DNA of 64,000 nucleotides, taken from contig NZ_FMAJ01000002.1 in assembly GCF_900094625.1 (NCBI RefSeq), forward strand, positions 434,001-498,000, given 5' to 3'. Numbering within the stretch: position 1 is the first letter of the stretch; each line of letters begins with the position of its first letter. The stretch is from Rhizobium aethiopicum (GTDB taxonomy: Bacteria > Pseudomonadota > Alphaproteobacteria > Rhizobiales > Rhizobiaceae). Positions 25,650 to 35,696 of this stretch are shown here, piece by piece. The notes beneath the pieces were generated by a model. The model was not told the origin of the DNA. It saw nothing but the letters and a program-made list of their open reading frames with translations, and ran no database searches. The position numbers and the translations under genes were made by a program.

Positions 25650-27593
25650 ATGCGCACTTTGAATCTGGGCATCCTCGCCCATGTGGATGCAGGCAAGACT
25701 AGCCTTACCGAAAGACTGCTTTTCAACGCCGGCGTCATCGACAAGCTCGGAAGCGTCGATACCGGCGATACACAGACGGACAATCTCGAACTCGAGCGGC
25801 AACGCGGCATCACAATCCGGGCCGCGGTCGTGTCGTTTGCGATCGGCGACCGGACCGTCAATCTGATCGACACACCCGGCCACCCGGATTTTATTGCCGA
25901 GGTCGAGCGGGTGCTGGGATTGCTGGATGCCGCGGTCGTTGTCGTCTCGGCGGTCGAAGGCGTGCAGGCTCAGACGCGCGTGCTGGTGCGTGCGTTGCGC
26001 CGGATGGGCGTTCCCTTCGTCTTCTTCGTCAACAAGGTCGATCGGCTCGGCGCGCGCTATCAAGAGGTATTGGCAGCACTTGCCGCGCACCTTTCAGTCC
26101 GGCCGATCGCCATGTCCACGGTTATCGATGCCGGCAGTAAACTTGCGCGGGTGGAGGCGCTCGCTCCCAAAGACGAACCGCTCTTTTCCGCGCTCTGCGA
26201 GGCGCTCGGCGAAAACGACGAGGCGTTGCTCGATGACTATGTGCTCGCTCCCGACCGCCTGACCGGTGAAAGGCTCGGGCGTTCTCTGGCCGATCAGGTG
26301 GCGAGGGGCCAGGTGCATCCGGTCTTGGCGGGGGCCGCGATGACCGGCGCCGGCATATCAGCCCTGGCATCGGCCATTGGGACGATCCTGCCCGAGCGGC
26401 GCCCCGATCCGGATGGTCCGGTCGCCGGCAAGATCTTCAAGATCGAGCGCGGCTGGGGCGGGGAAAAACTGTGTTATCTCTCCCTGACTTCGGGCACTGT
26501 CCGGCTCCGGCAATTTCTGGACCTGCCCAAGGGGCCGGAACGGGTAACCGCGATCCAGGTGTTCGAGGAGGGCCGGGTCCATGGCGCCGATGGCCTCCGC
26601 GCCGGGCAGATCGCACGCGTCAGCGGTCTCGCCGGCGCGCGGATCGGCGATGCGGTGGGTGGCGATCCCGTTGGTCCGCAGGCTCACTTTGCGCCGCCGA
26701 CGCTCGAAACCCGCGTTCTTGCCCGCCGCCCTTCCGACAAGGCGGCGCTCTGGCTGGCGCTGAACCGGATGGCCGAACAGGACCCGTTGATCAATCTGCG
26801 CCGGAACGAGGAGACGGACGAGGTCTTCGTATCGCTTTATGGCGAGGTGCAGAAGGAGGTTATCCAGTCGACCCTGCTGACGGATTTCGGCCTCGAAGCA
26901 AGCTTCGAGGAAAGCACGGTCATTCTGGCCGAGCGGCCTGTGGGGATCGGAGCCGGCCTGCAGATCCTCTTCAAGGAACCCAATCCGTTCCTGGCGACGG
27001 TCGGGCTGCGGGTCGAGCCGCGGCCTGCCGGAGCCGGCAACAGCTTCGCGCTCGAGGTGGATGTCGGCCAGATGCCAGTCGCCTTCTATCGGGCGGTCGA
27101 GGAAACAGTATTCGAAACGCTGAAGCAGGGGATTTCAGGCTGGCAGGTCATCGATTGCCACGTGGCGATGACGGCGGCCCGGCACAGTTCGCCGGCAAGC
27201 ACCGCCGCCGATTTCCGGCAGCTGACGCCCTGGGTGCTGGCCACGGCGCTCTCGGCCGCACAAACCGTGCTCTGCGAGCCGGTCGATCGCTTTTATCTCG
27301 AGGCGCCGGCTGAGAGCTTGAGCGGTGTGCTCACTTTGCTTGCGAAATCCGGTGCCACGACGATGGATTCGGTGATCGTCGATGGCGTCGCCCGGCTGGA
27401 CGGCACGATGGCCTCTCAGATGGTGCGGAACGTCCAGCAGCAATTGCCTGGGCTGACGAGCGGGGCAGGGACGATGGAGACCGCTTTCGATCATTATGCT
27501 CCGGCAGCGGGTCCGCCGCGCTTGCGCCGGCGTTCGGGGACAAATCCGTTCAACCCCGTCGAATATCTGCTGCGTTTGCGCGGGAGTGTTTAA
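25650..27593 (+). CDS. EF-G-like GTPase of the TetM/OtrA ribosomal-protection family
   Basis: A 647-residue translational GTPase with G1 AHVDAGKTSL (residues 10-19), G2/G3 RGITI and DTPGHPDF, G4 NKVDR, then domains II-V as in EF-G. True Tet(M) proteins remove tetracycline from the ribosome. This chromosomal form is near full length, but the domain IV loops that decide resistance activity cannot be judged by eye. Resistance is therefore not claimed. It stands alone, after a repeat-filled gap. Confidence 0.85.
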   Translation: MRTLNLGILAHVDAGKTSLTERLLFNAGVIDKLGSVDTGDTQTDNLELERQRGITIRAAVVSFAIGDRTVNLIDTPGHPDFIAEVERVLGLLDAAVVVVSAVEGVQAQTRVLVRALRRMGVPFVFFVNKVDRLGARYQEVLAALAAHLSVRPIAMSTVIDAGSKLARVEALAPKDEPLFSALCEALGENDEALLDDYVLAPDRLTGERLGRSLADQVARGQVHPVLAGAAMTGAGISALASAIGTILPERRPDPDGPVAGKIFKIERGWGGEKLCYLSLTSGTVRLRQFLDLPKGPERVTAIQVFEEGRVHGADGLRAGQIARVSGLAGARIGDAVGGDPVGPQAHFAPPTLETRVLARRPSDKAALWLALNRMAEQDPLINLRRNEETDEVFVSLYGEVQKEVIQSTLLTDFGLEASFEESTVILAERPVGIGAGLQILFKEPNPFLATVGLRVEPRPAGAGNSFALEVDVGQMPVAFYRAVEETVFETLKQGISGWQVIDCHVAMTAARHSSPASTAADFRQLTPWVLATALSAAQTVLCEPVDRFYLEAPAESLSGVLTLLAKSGATTMDSVIVDGVARLDGTMASQMVRNVQQQLPGLTSGAGTMETAFDHYAPAAGPPRLRRRSGTNPFNPVEYLLRLRGSV

Positions 27594-27659
27594 AGTCGCG
27601 CTCGGTCGGGGAACATAGGCCTTCCCCGGCTGTTGTCATCTCAAAGTTTGGAAGCTTCC

Positions 27660-28313
27660 ATGCCCGACATCGATACGTTTCTCACCTTTTATGTTGCCGT
27701 TCTGGCCATTCAGCTATCGCCGGGGCCGGACATGATGCTTGTCATCGGGCGAGGTGTCGGGCAGGGCCGGCGCACCGCTCTTCTGAATGCAATCGGCATC
27801 ACTCTCCTTGCCGGGGTAATCCAGATCTCGTTGCTGATCCTGGGCGTTGCATCGCTGCTCCAAGCCTCGCCGGTCGCTTTCGACATTCTGCGCTGGGCGG
27901 GAGCCGCCTATCTGGTCTGGCTAGGCGCCAAGCTGATTTGCGGGGCAGGCCGGAATGGCTGCGGCGCACGGGCGGCGGCGCAGTCTGTTACGACTGCGAG
28001 AGCGCTTCGCGAGGGTGCGATCAACAATCTCACCAATCCGAAAGCGCTCGTCTTTCTCTTCGCCTTCCTTCCGCAATTCGTGAACCCCGAGAGCTCCTGG
28101 CCGGTCGCGGTGCAGCTTCTTCTTCTTGGGGCGGTGACGAAGCTTTCGAATTTCGTCATCCTCAGCTCCATCGCATTCGGCGCGGGCACGTTCGGCGGCT
28201 GGCTTTCACGCCGCCCGATGCTGATCGCATGGCAGGAGAGGTTCGCCGGTATCGTGATGATCCTCCTTGGCCTCCGGCTCGCCCTTTCGGGGGATGCTCG
28301 AGCTGCCCGATAG
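27660..28313 (+). CDS. LysE/RhtB family exporter
   Basis: A 217-residue membrane protein with about six helices and the signature QLSPGPDMMLVIGRG near the N-terminus, then DILRWAGAAYLVWLGAKL and NLTNPKALVFLFAFLPQF. The start ATG was preferred to an in-frame TTG at 27633 that lacks a ribosome-binding site. Substrate unknown. It ends at a bidirectional hairpin shared with the convergent alcohol dehydrogenase gene. Confidence 0.9.
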   Translation: MPDIDTFLTFYVAVLAIQLSPGPDMMLVIGRGVGQGRRTALLNAIGITLLAGVIQISLLILGVASLLQASPVAFDILRWAGAAYLVWLGAKLICGAGRNGCGARAAAQSVTTARALREGAINNLTNPKALVFLFAFLPQFVNPESSWPVAVQLLLLGAVTKLSNFVILSSIAFGAGTFGGWLSRRPMLIAWQERFAGIVMILLGLRLALSGDARAAR

Positions 28314-28339
28314 CCCTCATCTTCCTACGACACGAAGAC

Positions 28340-28376
28340 AGCCGCCGAAGTCGAGCTTTCCACGACTTCGGCGGCT
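28340..28376. terminator. Bidirectional hairpin between LysE and alcohol dehydrogenase genes
   Basis: AGCCGCCGAAGTCG (28340-28353) pairs perfectly over 14 bp with CGACTTCGGCGGCT (28363-28376) around a 9-base loop. A second hairpin, CGGCCGC-CGAA-GCGGCCG (28397-28414), lies closer to the dehydrogenase stop. Together they separate two convergent genes. Confidence 0.75.
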
Positions 28377-28427
28377 ACTGGCATTTCACATCAGGGCGGC
28401 CGCCGAAGCGGCCGGCCTTCCATTTCC

Positions 28428-29474
28428 TCAGGCCGCCAGCGAGGCGATGTCGATGACGAAGCGGTAGCGGACGTCGCTCTTCAGGACGCGCTCATAGGCT
28501 TCGTTGACCTGCTGGATGTTGATCTTCTCGATCTCGGAGACGATGTTGTGCTCGCCGCAGAAATCGAGCATTTCCTGGGTTTCCTTGATCGAGCCGATCA
28601 TCGAGCCGGAGATGCTCTTGCGGCCGGGAATGATCGAGAAGGCATGCACCGGGATCGGATTCTCCGGCGCGCCGACGACCACGAACGAGCCATCAACCTT
28701 CAGCAGGCCGAGGTACGCGTTCCAATCGATCTCGGCGCTGACGGTGCAGATGATCAGGTCGAACGTGCCGGCAAGCTTCTTGAAGGTTTCCGGGTCATTG
28801 GTGGCGTAATATTCCTTGGCGCCGAGCTTTAGCCCGTCTTCCTTCTTAGAAAGGCTCTGGGAGAGAACGGTGATATCGGCGCCCATGGCCGAACCCAGCT
28901 TGACGCCCATATGTCCGAGGCCGCCCATGCCGACGATCGCGACCTTCTTGCCGGGGCCGGCATTCCAGTGGCGCAGCGGCGAATAAAGCGTGATGCCGGC
29001 GCAAAGCAGCGGCGCGGAGGCGTCGAGCGGCAGATTGTCAGGAATGGACATGACATAGCCCTCCTTGACGACGATCGAGTCGGAATAGCCGCCCTGGGTG
29101 CGCGTCTTGCCGTCGGCTTCGAAATCATTGTAGGTGCCGCTGAAACCCGGCATATACTGTTCGCGGTCGAGGTCGCGCTCGGCGCAGCCGATGCAGGAAT
29201 CGACGAAGCAGCCGACGCCGACGCGGTCGCCGACCTTGAACTTGGTCACGGCGGAGCCGACGGCCGAGACGATACCGGCGATCTCATGGCCGGGCACGAT
29301 CGGATAAACGGCGTTCTTCCATTCGTTGCGGACGGTGTGGATGTCCGAATGGCAGATGCCGGCAAACTTGATGTCGATGACGACGTCATCCGGGTTGGGA
29401 TTGCGGCGCTCGAAGGTGAAAGGGGTCAACGGCTTGGAAGCGTCGGTTGCGGCGTAGCCTCTTGCAATAGGCAT
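28428..29474 (-). CDS. Zinc-dependent alcohol dehydrogenase (YahK/cinnamyl type)
   Basis: A 348-residue medium-chain dehydrogenase. Catalytic zinc ligands are in [15 protein letters not shown] and the later Cys; the NADP-binding loop reads [11 protein letters not shown]. The structural-zinc loop reads [17 protein letters not shown], so only two of the usual four Cys are present. Broad aldehyde reduction is typical of this branch. It is divergent from an AraC regulator. Confidence 0.9.
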   Translation of the reverse strand: MPIARGYAATDASKPLTPFTFERRNPNPDDVVIDIKFAGICHSDIHTVRNEWKNAVYPIVPGHEIAGIVSAVGSAVTKFKVGDRVGVGCFVDSCIGCAERDLDREQYMPGFSGTYNDFEADGKTRTQGGYSDSIVVKEGYVMSIPDNLPLDASAPLLCAGITLYSPLRHWNAGPGKKVAIVGMGGLGHMGVKLGSAMGADITVLSQSLSKKEDGLKLGAKEYYATNDPETFKKLAGTFDLIICTVSAEIDWNAYLGLLKVDGSFVVVGAPENPIPVHAFSIIPGRKSISGSMIGSIKETQEMLDFCGEHNIVSEIEKINIQQVNEAYERVLKSDVRYRFVIDIASLAA

Positions 29475-29677
29475 GGGAACCTTCCTTTTCGTTTTGGGAG
29501 GGGGTTGAGCGGGATGGCGGACTATTGCCCGGAACGGCGGGAGAGGGTTAGAGCGATCCTCTCAGCTTTTTGCACGATCCTGCAAAAGTGAGGAGCCCGC
29601 CTGTTTGCGAAATGGCTGAAGCACTCTAGATAGAGGCGGTATCGACGGCGTCAGAGATTGACAGAAAGAGTTGCCGC

Positions 29678-30586
29678 ATGACTTTGCCCTTCAGCCCCTA
29701 TCAGGAAATCGTCGAGATCGCGATGCGCTTTGCGCCTAATGACGGTGAGTTCTCGACCGCTATTGGCAATCTTCATGTCAGCCGCCGGTCCAAGCCCAGC
29801 GATCCCTTGCACAGCAGCTACCGGCCCTGTTTCGCCTTCGTGCTGCAGGGGGCCAAGAGCCTGCAGCTCGGTACGGAGCAGATCAGCTACGGGACCGGCG
29901 ATTATCTCCTGACCTCGCTCGACCTGCCGGTTGCCTGGCGGGTCACGGAGGCGAGCCCCGAGGTGCCGCATCTCTGTCTCGGGCTGGCGATCGATTCCGA
30001 GAAACTGCTGGAGCTGCTGAGCCGCATCGATGTTCCTCGCCCAGCCGCCCATACCGACGGACAGCGCGGCATGGTGGTGAACGTCGCGCCGCCGGAACTG
30101 ATGGACGCCGCCGTCCGTCTGCTGCGCTTGCTCGATCGTCCATGCGATATTCCCGCCATGGCGCCGCTGATCGAGCAGGAAATCCTTTACAGGGTGCTGA
30201 CCGGGCCGCACGGTGCGCGGCTGATCAACATCGCCACGGCAGACAGCCACAGCAACCGGATCGCGCGTGCCGTCGCCTGGCTGAAGGAGAATTTCGCGCG
30301 CCCGCTGCGCATCGAAGACCTTGCCGAGCGCGTCAATATGAGCGTGTCGTCCTTCCATCATCATTTCAAGTCGGTGACGGCGATGACGCCCGTCCAGTAT
30401 CAGAAGCAGCTTCGCCTGCACGAGGCGCGCCGGCTGATGCTCATCGAGCGGCTGGACGCGGGCACTGCCGGCCACCGAGTCGGTTATCAGAGCCCGTCGC
30501 AATTCAGCCGCGAATATAGCCGCCTCTACGGCGCGTCGCCGGCCCGCGATGTCGACGGCGTGCGCGAGATGATGGCGGCGGAATAG
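29678..30586 (+). CDS. AraC family transcriptional regulator
   Basis: A 302-residue protein with an N-terminal cupin-like AraC_N domain (about 20-170: SKPSDPLHSSYRPCFAFVLQG, in part) and two C-terminal HTH motifs (LRIEDLAERVNMSVSSFHHHF and GHRVGYQSPSQFSREYSRLYG). This group commonly sits next to and controls an alcohol dehydrogenase, which matches the divergent neighbour 203 bp away. Confidence 0.92.
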   Translation: MTLPFSPYQEIVEIAMRFAPNDGEFSTAIGNLHVSRRSKPSDPLHSSYRPCFAFVLQGAKSLQLGTEQISYGTGDYLLTSLDLPVAWRVTEASPEVPHLCLGLAIDSEKLLELLSRIDVPRPAAHTDGQRGMVVNVAPPELMDAAVRLLRLLDRPCDIPAMAPLIEQEILYRVLTGPHGARLINIATADSHSNRIARAVAWLKENFARPLRIEDLAERVNMSVSSFHHHFKSVTAMTPVQYQKQLRLHEARRLMLIERLDAGTAGHRVGYQSPSQFSREYSRLYGASPARDVDGVREMMAAE

Positions 30587-30691
30587 CGCCGAGGGCGCCG
30601 GCGTCGGCGCGGCTGCCGGCCAGCCATTAAAGGATGTTTGACCTTTCCCGGCTAGGCTGGCGCCATCAAACAAGCAGGCACCGCCGTCCGC

Positions 30692-31741
30692 ATGACGCAA
30701 GCACCGTTACTTTCGATCGTCGCGCCTTGTCATAACGAGGAAGAGGGCCTGCGCGAATTCTGCCGCCGAGCCGCCGCCGCCGCGCAGAGCGTCGTCGGCG
30801 ACACCTTCGAGCTCATCCTCGTCGATGACGGCTCATCGGATGGCACTTGGGAGATCATTTCGGATCTGGCGGCAAAAGTGCCGCAGGTGCTCGGGGTCCG
30901 TCTCCTGCGCAATCACGGCCACCAGCTGGCATCGACGGCCGGTCTTTCGGCGTCGCGGGGCGAGTGCGTGCTCCTGATCGACGCCGATCTTCAGGACCCG
31001 CCCGAACTGCTGTTGATGATGATGCCGATCATGGAGCGCGGCGCCGATGTCGTTTACGGCCAGCGCACGCGCCGCGAGGGCGAAACCTGGTTCAAGCTCG
31101 CCTCCGCGTCGCTCTTCTATCGTACGCTCTCCAGGCTCGCTTCCGTGACCATTCCGCGTGACACCGGCGATTTCCGGCTGATGCGCCGGCGCGTCGTCGA
31201 TATCCTGCTTGCGATGCCGGAGCGCGATCGTTTCATCCGCGGCATGGTCAGCTGGATCGGCGGCCGGCAGGTGGCTCTGCCTTACGAGCGGGACGCGCGT
31301 TTTGCCGGCGCGACGAAATATCCGCTGCGCAAGATGATCAATTTCGCGCTCGATGCGATCACCAGCTTTTCGACGACGCCGCTGCGGATCGCCACATGGC
31401 TCGGCATGATCAGCGCCGGTGTGGCGGTGACGATGCTGGTCTATACCTTCGTTCGCTGGCTGCAGGGCGAGACGGTCACCGGCTGGTCGTCCATCATGGC
31501 CGCCGTCAGCGCCTTCAGCGCCATCCAACTGATCTGCATCGGCATCATCGGGGAGTATCTTGGCCGTCTGGTCCAGGAGAGCAAAAGGCGGCCGATGTTC
31601 ATGATCGAAACGATACTGCGGGGCAGCGAACACGCCGAGCTGCCAATCGCCTTTTCGGAGATGGGTGCCGGCGAAAAGCGCGCCGCGCTGGATTCGGCCT
31701 TCGGATTCGAAGAGTCGCAAAAGAGTAATCGGATCGGATAA
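30692..31741 (+). CDS. Family 2 glycosyltransferase, polyprenyl-phosphate sugar synthase type
   Basis: A 349-residue enzyme like dolichol-phosphate mannose synthase/GtrB. It has the GT-A nucleotide site (VDDGSSDGTWE), the metal-binding LIDADLQDPPELL, the RDTGDFRLM acceptor region, and two C-terminal transmembrane helices (about 235-300). It probably loads a sugar onto undecaprenyl phosphate. The next gene overlaps by one base (TAATG), so the membrane protein is a likely partner. Confidence 0.9.
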   Translation: MTQAPLLSIVAPCHNEEEGLREFCRRAAAAAQSVVGDTFELILVDDGSSDGTWEIISDLAAKVPQVLGVRLLRNHGHQLASTAGLSASRGECVLLIDADLQDPPELLLMMMPIMERGADVVYGQRTRREGETWFKLASASLFYRTLSRLASVTIPRDTGDFRLMRRRVVDILLAMPERDRFIRGMVSWIGGRQVALPYERDARFAGATKYPLRKMINFALDAITSFSTTPLRIATWLGMISAGVAVTMLVYTFVRWLQGETVTGWSSIMAAVSAFSAIQLICIGIIGEYLGRLVQESKRRPMFMIETILRGSEHAELPIAFSEMGAGEKRAALDSAFGFEESQKSNRIG

Positions 31742-33423
31742 TGGACCAGATTTCCACGCCTGGTGTAGCCGCAGCCGGCTTTGATGAATTGGCAGCCCGG
31801 CAGGATTCCACCATTGCGATCGCCGTTTTCGTGGCATTTGTCGCCATCCTAGTAGTGTTATTCCGCTTTCCGCCAATTCTTGATTACGCTAATCACTATG
31901 CTCGTATCTGGCTTCTATCCGGAGGCATCGGCGAGCAGCCGTTTCCCCAGATCTATGGCGTGGATTGGAACCGCACCTTCACCAACGTCGGCATGGATCT
32001 CCTGGCGATCTGGATAGGGCCGCTTGTCGGCGCAGACAGGCTGGCGCGCGCCTTGCTTTTTCTGGCGATCGTGCTGCCGCCGCTTGGCGCGATCGCGCTG
32101 CACCGGACGCTTTTCGGCAGCCGGTCCTATTGGCAGATCGCCATGTTGTCGCTTGGTTGGTGCGCCACCATGATCGGCGGCTTCATCAATTTCCAGATCG
32201 GTCTCGGCATGGCCTTGTTCTTCGCCTGCGCCGATCTTCGGCTGCAGCGCCGCAACTTCGCCCTGCTGTTTGCCTGGCGGCTTGCCGCCGCGCTGCTGCT
32301 GACGGTGATGCACATCTTCTCGCTCGGCTTCTATATGGCGATCATCTACGGGCTCGAATTTTCCTGGCGTTTCGACATCTTGCGATCGAAGTCCTGCCTG
32401 GTGAGGCTCGCCAGTCGGTTAACGCTGGCGCTGGGTGCCTGCGTTCTGCCGCCGTTCGCACTCTATCTCCGTTCGCCAGCTTTGCCCGGCGCGGGTGATA
32501 ATGGCCTTGCTCTTGCCTGGAATGACAGCGTCGTCCTGATTGTCATGAATTTGCTCTCCCCGATCACCACATACATTCCGCTGGTAGACGTGGTGATGGT
32601 TCTGCCGTTGATTCTCATCTGCACACGTGCTTCGCGCGCGGGCGATATCCGCGTCCATGCGGGGCTTGCCGTGACCGCCAGCGGACTGCTGCTGCTCTCT
32701 TGTGTTTCGCCTCGCCATATGCTCGGAACCGGATGGATCAGTTGGCGCTTTCCGATCATGACGGCGTTCGTCGCCATGGCGATGGTGTGTCCTTTCGCCA
32801 GTCTAACGCGCCGCCAGGCGCTGTTGCTGGGGCTTGTCGTCAATCTCGCGGTTTTCGGCCGGACGGGCTGGGTCGGTTGGAACTGGTGGCTTGCACAAAG
32901 GGACGTCGCTGCCGTTGAGACCGTACTAAAGAAGGTGCCGGCCGGCGCGGCCGTTCTGCCCCTGGGGCATGACCCCAGGATGGTGAGCGGCCTTGCGCAC
33001 TCCAGCCGGTATTTTTTCTTCAGAGAGGAGACTTTCTGGCACCTGCCGACGCTTGCCACGCCTTTCGCGCATGCGTTTGTGCCGACGCTCTTCACCGCGA
33101 AAGGCAAGCAGCCGCTGTCGGTTCTGACACCATGGTCTGAGATCGCGGTCCCCGAAGGCAATCTGCTGTCGATCGGCGTGCTTTTGTGCCCGGAAATGAT
33201 GCAGGTCTATGAACACTTTACACCCTATCTGTCGGACTGGCGCGGACGTTTCGATTTCATCCTCGTCGCGAACGCCGATATTCCCGACCGCTATGTCGGC
33301 ACCCTGATGCCGGCTGGTTTGACGCTGATCGAGGATGCCGGTTTCGCCAAGCTCTACGCGATCGACAAGGCGGCGCCGGCGGAATCTCTTTCGGTTCCTG
33401 CCGGTTGCGCGGCGGCTCTATGA
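31741..33423 (+). CDS. Polytopic membrane protein, possible GT-C-like transferase
   Basis: A 560-residue protein with about 10-11 hydrophobic segments from residue 25 to about 400, then a soluble C-terminal domain of about 150 residues. No family motif was recognised. The coupling to a polyprenyl-phosphate glycosyltransferase suggests a GT-C transferase or flippase role, as in GtrABC-like systems, but the sequence alone does not show it. Confidence 0.75.
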   Translation: MDQISTPGVAAAGFDELAARQDSTIAIAVFVAFVAILVVLFRFPPILDYANHYARIWLLSGGIGEQPFPQIYGVDWNRTFTNVGMDLLAIWIGPLVGADRLARALLFLAIVLPPLGAIALHRTLFGSRSYWQIAMLSLGWCATMIGGFINFQIGLGMALFFACADLRLQRRNFALLFAWRLAAALLLTVMHIFSLGFYMAIIYGLEFSWRFDILRSKSCLVRLASRLTLALGACVLPPFALYLRSPALPGAGDNGLALAWNDSVVLIVMNLLSPITTYIPLVDVVMVLPLILICTRASRAGDIRVHAGLAVTASGLLLLSCVSPRHMLGTGWISWRFPIMTAFVAMAMVCPFASLTRRQALLLGLVVNLAVFGRTGWVGWNWWLAQRDVAAVETVLKKVPAGAAVLPLGHDPRMVSGLAHSSRYFFFREETFWHLPTLATPFAHAFVPTLFTAKGKQPLSVLTPWSEIAVPEGNLLSIGVLLCPEMMQVYEHFTPYLSDWRGRFDFILVANADIPDRYVGTLMPAGLTLIEDAGFAKLYAIDKAAPAESLSVPAGCAAAL

Positions 33424-34422
33424 ACCGCCGCCTGCCCTGAGATCGAGCGCAAGCTGTCGCGCTTGCCGTGCAGTGTCTTCATCGCAAATCAACACGTTGC
33501 CCAGGCCTGACAGCAGCACGGCTGCGATCGCCTGCGCCTTGTTCAGGCCGCCTGACGCGAAGACGACATTGGGAATGGCGCGCAGAGCTTTCAGCTCGGG
33601 AGCGATCGCGCACCTGTTTATCGCATGGTCGATCGGCTGCCCGATCTTATCGACGAACTGGCCGAGCACGTCACCACAGGCGCCGGCTGCGAGCAATTCC
33701 TCTATGTTGATGTTGCGCGGCAAGCCGTAGCGCATCAGCAGCGAACGCTCGGTCATGTCGCCGATGCTGAGCACGATGACGTCATTGGTCTCGATCTGTC
33801 GAAAGGCCGATTCAAAAACATCCTGTTGGACAATTGCCGTCCGCGATTCCGGGCTGCCGGCATAGATCGGCGCAGCAAGATAGGAGCATTCGGCATTGAG
33901 CTGGCGGGCAAGGTCGCTCGCAATGTCAAAGGTATTGATTTCAATGCCGTGCGTCAGCCCGCCCATGACAGAATTGACGCAGATATCAGGCCGTTTGAGG
34001 GAAGGCATATGCCGCACCATCTCGCGGAGTGTCGCTCCCCACCCGACGCCAACGCCGCGGATACCGCCGCCGTTCAGCAGCTGGACGAGATAATCGGCTG
34101 CCGCCTGGCCGAGCAGGACGGGGATCAGTTCCGCATCCTCCGGCGTCGGTACGATAATCGCCCGATTGAGGTTGAATTCTGCCGCCAGCTGCTGCTCCAG
34201 GGCGACACAAGAGGTCAGCCGGGAGTTGAGGGTGATCGTCACAAGGCCGGATCGGCGCGCCTCGGCGATGATCTTGTTGACGCGGAGCCTGTTGGTCGAA
34301 AGCGCGTCCGCGATTTCACCCTGGGTGCGTCCCTCCATGTAATAGAGCCATACGACGCGCACCTGCATCTGCTCGTCCGGCAGTGCTACGGGCGCGGAAG
34401 AAGCACTTCTGTTCTGTGACAT
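33418..34422 (-). CDS. SorC/DeoR-type sugar-binding transcriptional regulator
   Basis: A 334-residue regulator. The N-terminal HTH (RTQGEIADALSTNRLRVNKII, about 33-53) is followed by a SorC sugar-phosphate-binding domain (about 60-330; GVGWGATLREMV, ICDEDTARQ). The ATG at 34422 begins the recognisable protein; 85 extra residues in the longer frame are antisense to the ATPase gene end. It follows the ATPase gene on the same strand, so it probably controls the divergent ugp-like genes. Its end overlaps the convergent membrane protein gene by 6 bp. Confidence 0.88.
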   Translation of the reverse strand: MSQNRSASSAPVALPDEQMQVRVVWLYYMEGRTQGEIADALSTNRLRVNKIIAEARRSGLVTITLNSRLTSCVALEQQLAAEFNLNRAIIVPTPEDAELIPVLLGQAAADYLVQLLNGGGIRGVGVGWGATLREMVRHMPSLKRPDICVNSVMGGLTHGIEINTFDIASDLARQLNAECSYLAAPIYAGSPESRTAIVQQDVFESAFRQIETNDVIVLSIGDMTERSLLMRYGLPRNINIEELLAAGACGDVLGQFVDKIGQPIDHAINRCAIAPELKALRAIPNVVFASGGLNKAQAIAAVLLSGLGNVLICDEDTARQARQLALDLRAGGGS

Positions 34423-34510
34423 GCAACTGCGCCTCCGTTTCGACGCCATGGATCTCAAATCCCCGGCGCTTGTCAATCGCAGGGGCCTGTCGTCAGCCGC
34501 TTCACCGCGG

Positions 34511-35545
34511 TCAGTCGGTTCGCCGGCCGGTCGACTTGTTGAAGGGATGCAAAGCTTCCATGCGCAGATGACACGAAATGCGGTCGTTTTCCCGCAGACG
34601 TCGATCGCTATGCACGCTCGCGACGATGCGCTTCCGGCTGTCATCGATGCGCAGATGCACGTTATTCTCATCGCCAACGGTTTCGATCAATTCGACATGG
34701 GCTTCGAACCGGAGATCATGCGCCGATCCGACGCCGAGGTTGATCGAACCGGGTCTGATGCCGACGAGATCCGTGTTTCTCGGAAGCGCGAGGTCGCTGG
34801 GGCCGAGTTCATCCAGATCGATCAGGTTCATCGGCGGAGAACCGATGAAGCCGGCAACGAAGACGGTTTCAGGACGGCGATACACCTCGATCGGTGTCCC
34901 GATCTGCTCAATTCGGCCGCCGTTCATGACGACAAGCCTGTCGGCCAGGGTCATCGCCTCGAGCTGGTCGTGGGTCACATAGAGGCTGGTCGTCTTGAGC
35001 TGCCGCTGCAACCTGCGGATTTCGACTCGCATTTGCACGCGAAGCTTCGCATCCAGATTGGACAACGGTTCGTCGAAGAGGAAGGCGGCCGGATCGCGGA
35101 CGATGGCGCGGCCCATGGCAACGCGTTGGCGCTGTCCGCCCGAGAGCTGACGGGGGCGTCTCTCGAGGAATTCGCCGATTTCGAGAATGTCGGCGGCGTC
35201 AGCGATCCGCCGGTCGATCTCGTGGCGAGGAACGCGGCGGTTCTTGAGGCCATATTCGAGATTCTGCCGAACGGTCATATGAGGGTAGAGCGCGTAGTTC
35301 TGGAAGACCATCGCAATGTTGCGGTCGGCCGGATCGACATGGCCAACGTCCTTGCCTGATATCCTGAGGTGCCCGGAGCTTATGGCTTCGAGCCCCGCGA
35401 TCATCCGCAGCAAGGTCGATTTTCCGCATCCTGATGGCCCGACCAATACGATCATTTCGCCGTCCGCGACGGTCAGATTGATCCCTTTCACCGCGGGAAC
35501 CGGTCCGTAGTTCTTCTTCAAGTCGATCAGTTCGATAGCCGCCAT
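34511..35545 (-). CDS. ugpC: ABC transporter ATP-binding protein, UgpC/MsmX type
   Basis: A 344-residue ATPase for a carbohydrate (CUT1) importer. Walker A is GPSGCGKST (36-44), the signature is [15 protein letters not shown], Walker B is [12 protein letters not shown], and a C-terminal OB/TOBE regulatory domain follows. It is divergent from the binding-protein and permease genes rather than in line with them, unlike E. coli ugpBAECQ. One such ATPase often serves several importers. Confidence 0.9.
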   Translation of the reverse strand: MAAIELIDLKKNYGPVPAVKGINLTVADGEMIVLVGPSGCGKSTLLRMIAGLEAISSGHLRISGKDVGHVDPADRNIAMVFQNYALYPHMTVRQNLEYGLKNRRVPRHEIDRRIADAADILEIGEFLERRPRQLSGGQRQRVAMGRAIVRDPAAFLFDEPLSNLDAKLRVQMRVEIRRLQRQLKTTSLYVTHDQLEAMTLADRLVVMNGGRIEQIGTPIEVYRRPETVFVAGFIGSPPMNLIDLDELGPSDLALPRNTDLVGIRPGSINLGVGSAHDLRFEAHVELIETVGDENNVHLRIDDSRKRIVASVHSDRRLRENDRISCHLRMEALHPFNKSTGRRTD

Positions 35546-35570
35546 GGCATCCTTCCTCCGGGGTCGTCAT

Positions 35571-35602
35571 ACATTTGTAACATGCTATTGACATTTGTAA
35601 CA
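35571..35602. promoter_or_regulatory. Direct repeats in the divergent ugp promoter region
   Basis: ACATTTGTAACA occurs at 35571-35582 and 35591-35602, exactly 20 bp apart and so on the same DNA face. A consensus -35 hexamer TTGACA (35588-35593) overlaps the second copy. Each copy contains TTGTAAC, with TGTTACAA on the other strand. This is the best candidate operator for the SorC-type regulator. Confidence 0.6.
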
Positions 35603-35696
35603 AGTAACCCCAACCTTGTTTTATCGCCACTCTGGGAGGGGTTGACCGGCGCTCGACGCGCCGGTCGGCGAACAAGGCAATGGAGAGGAAAACGAA

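Noticed and set aside
25650..27593. Claim of tetracycline resistance
   Set aside because: Family membership alone does not show ribosomal protection activity.
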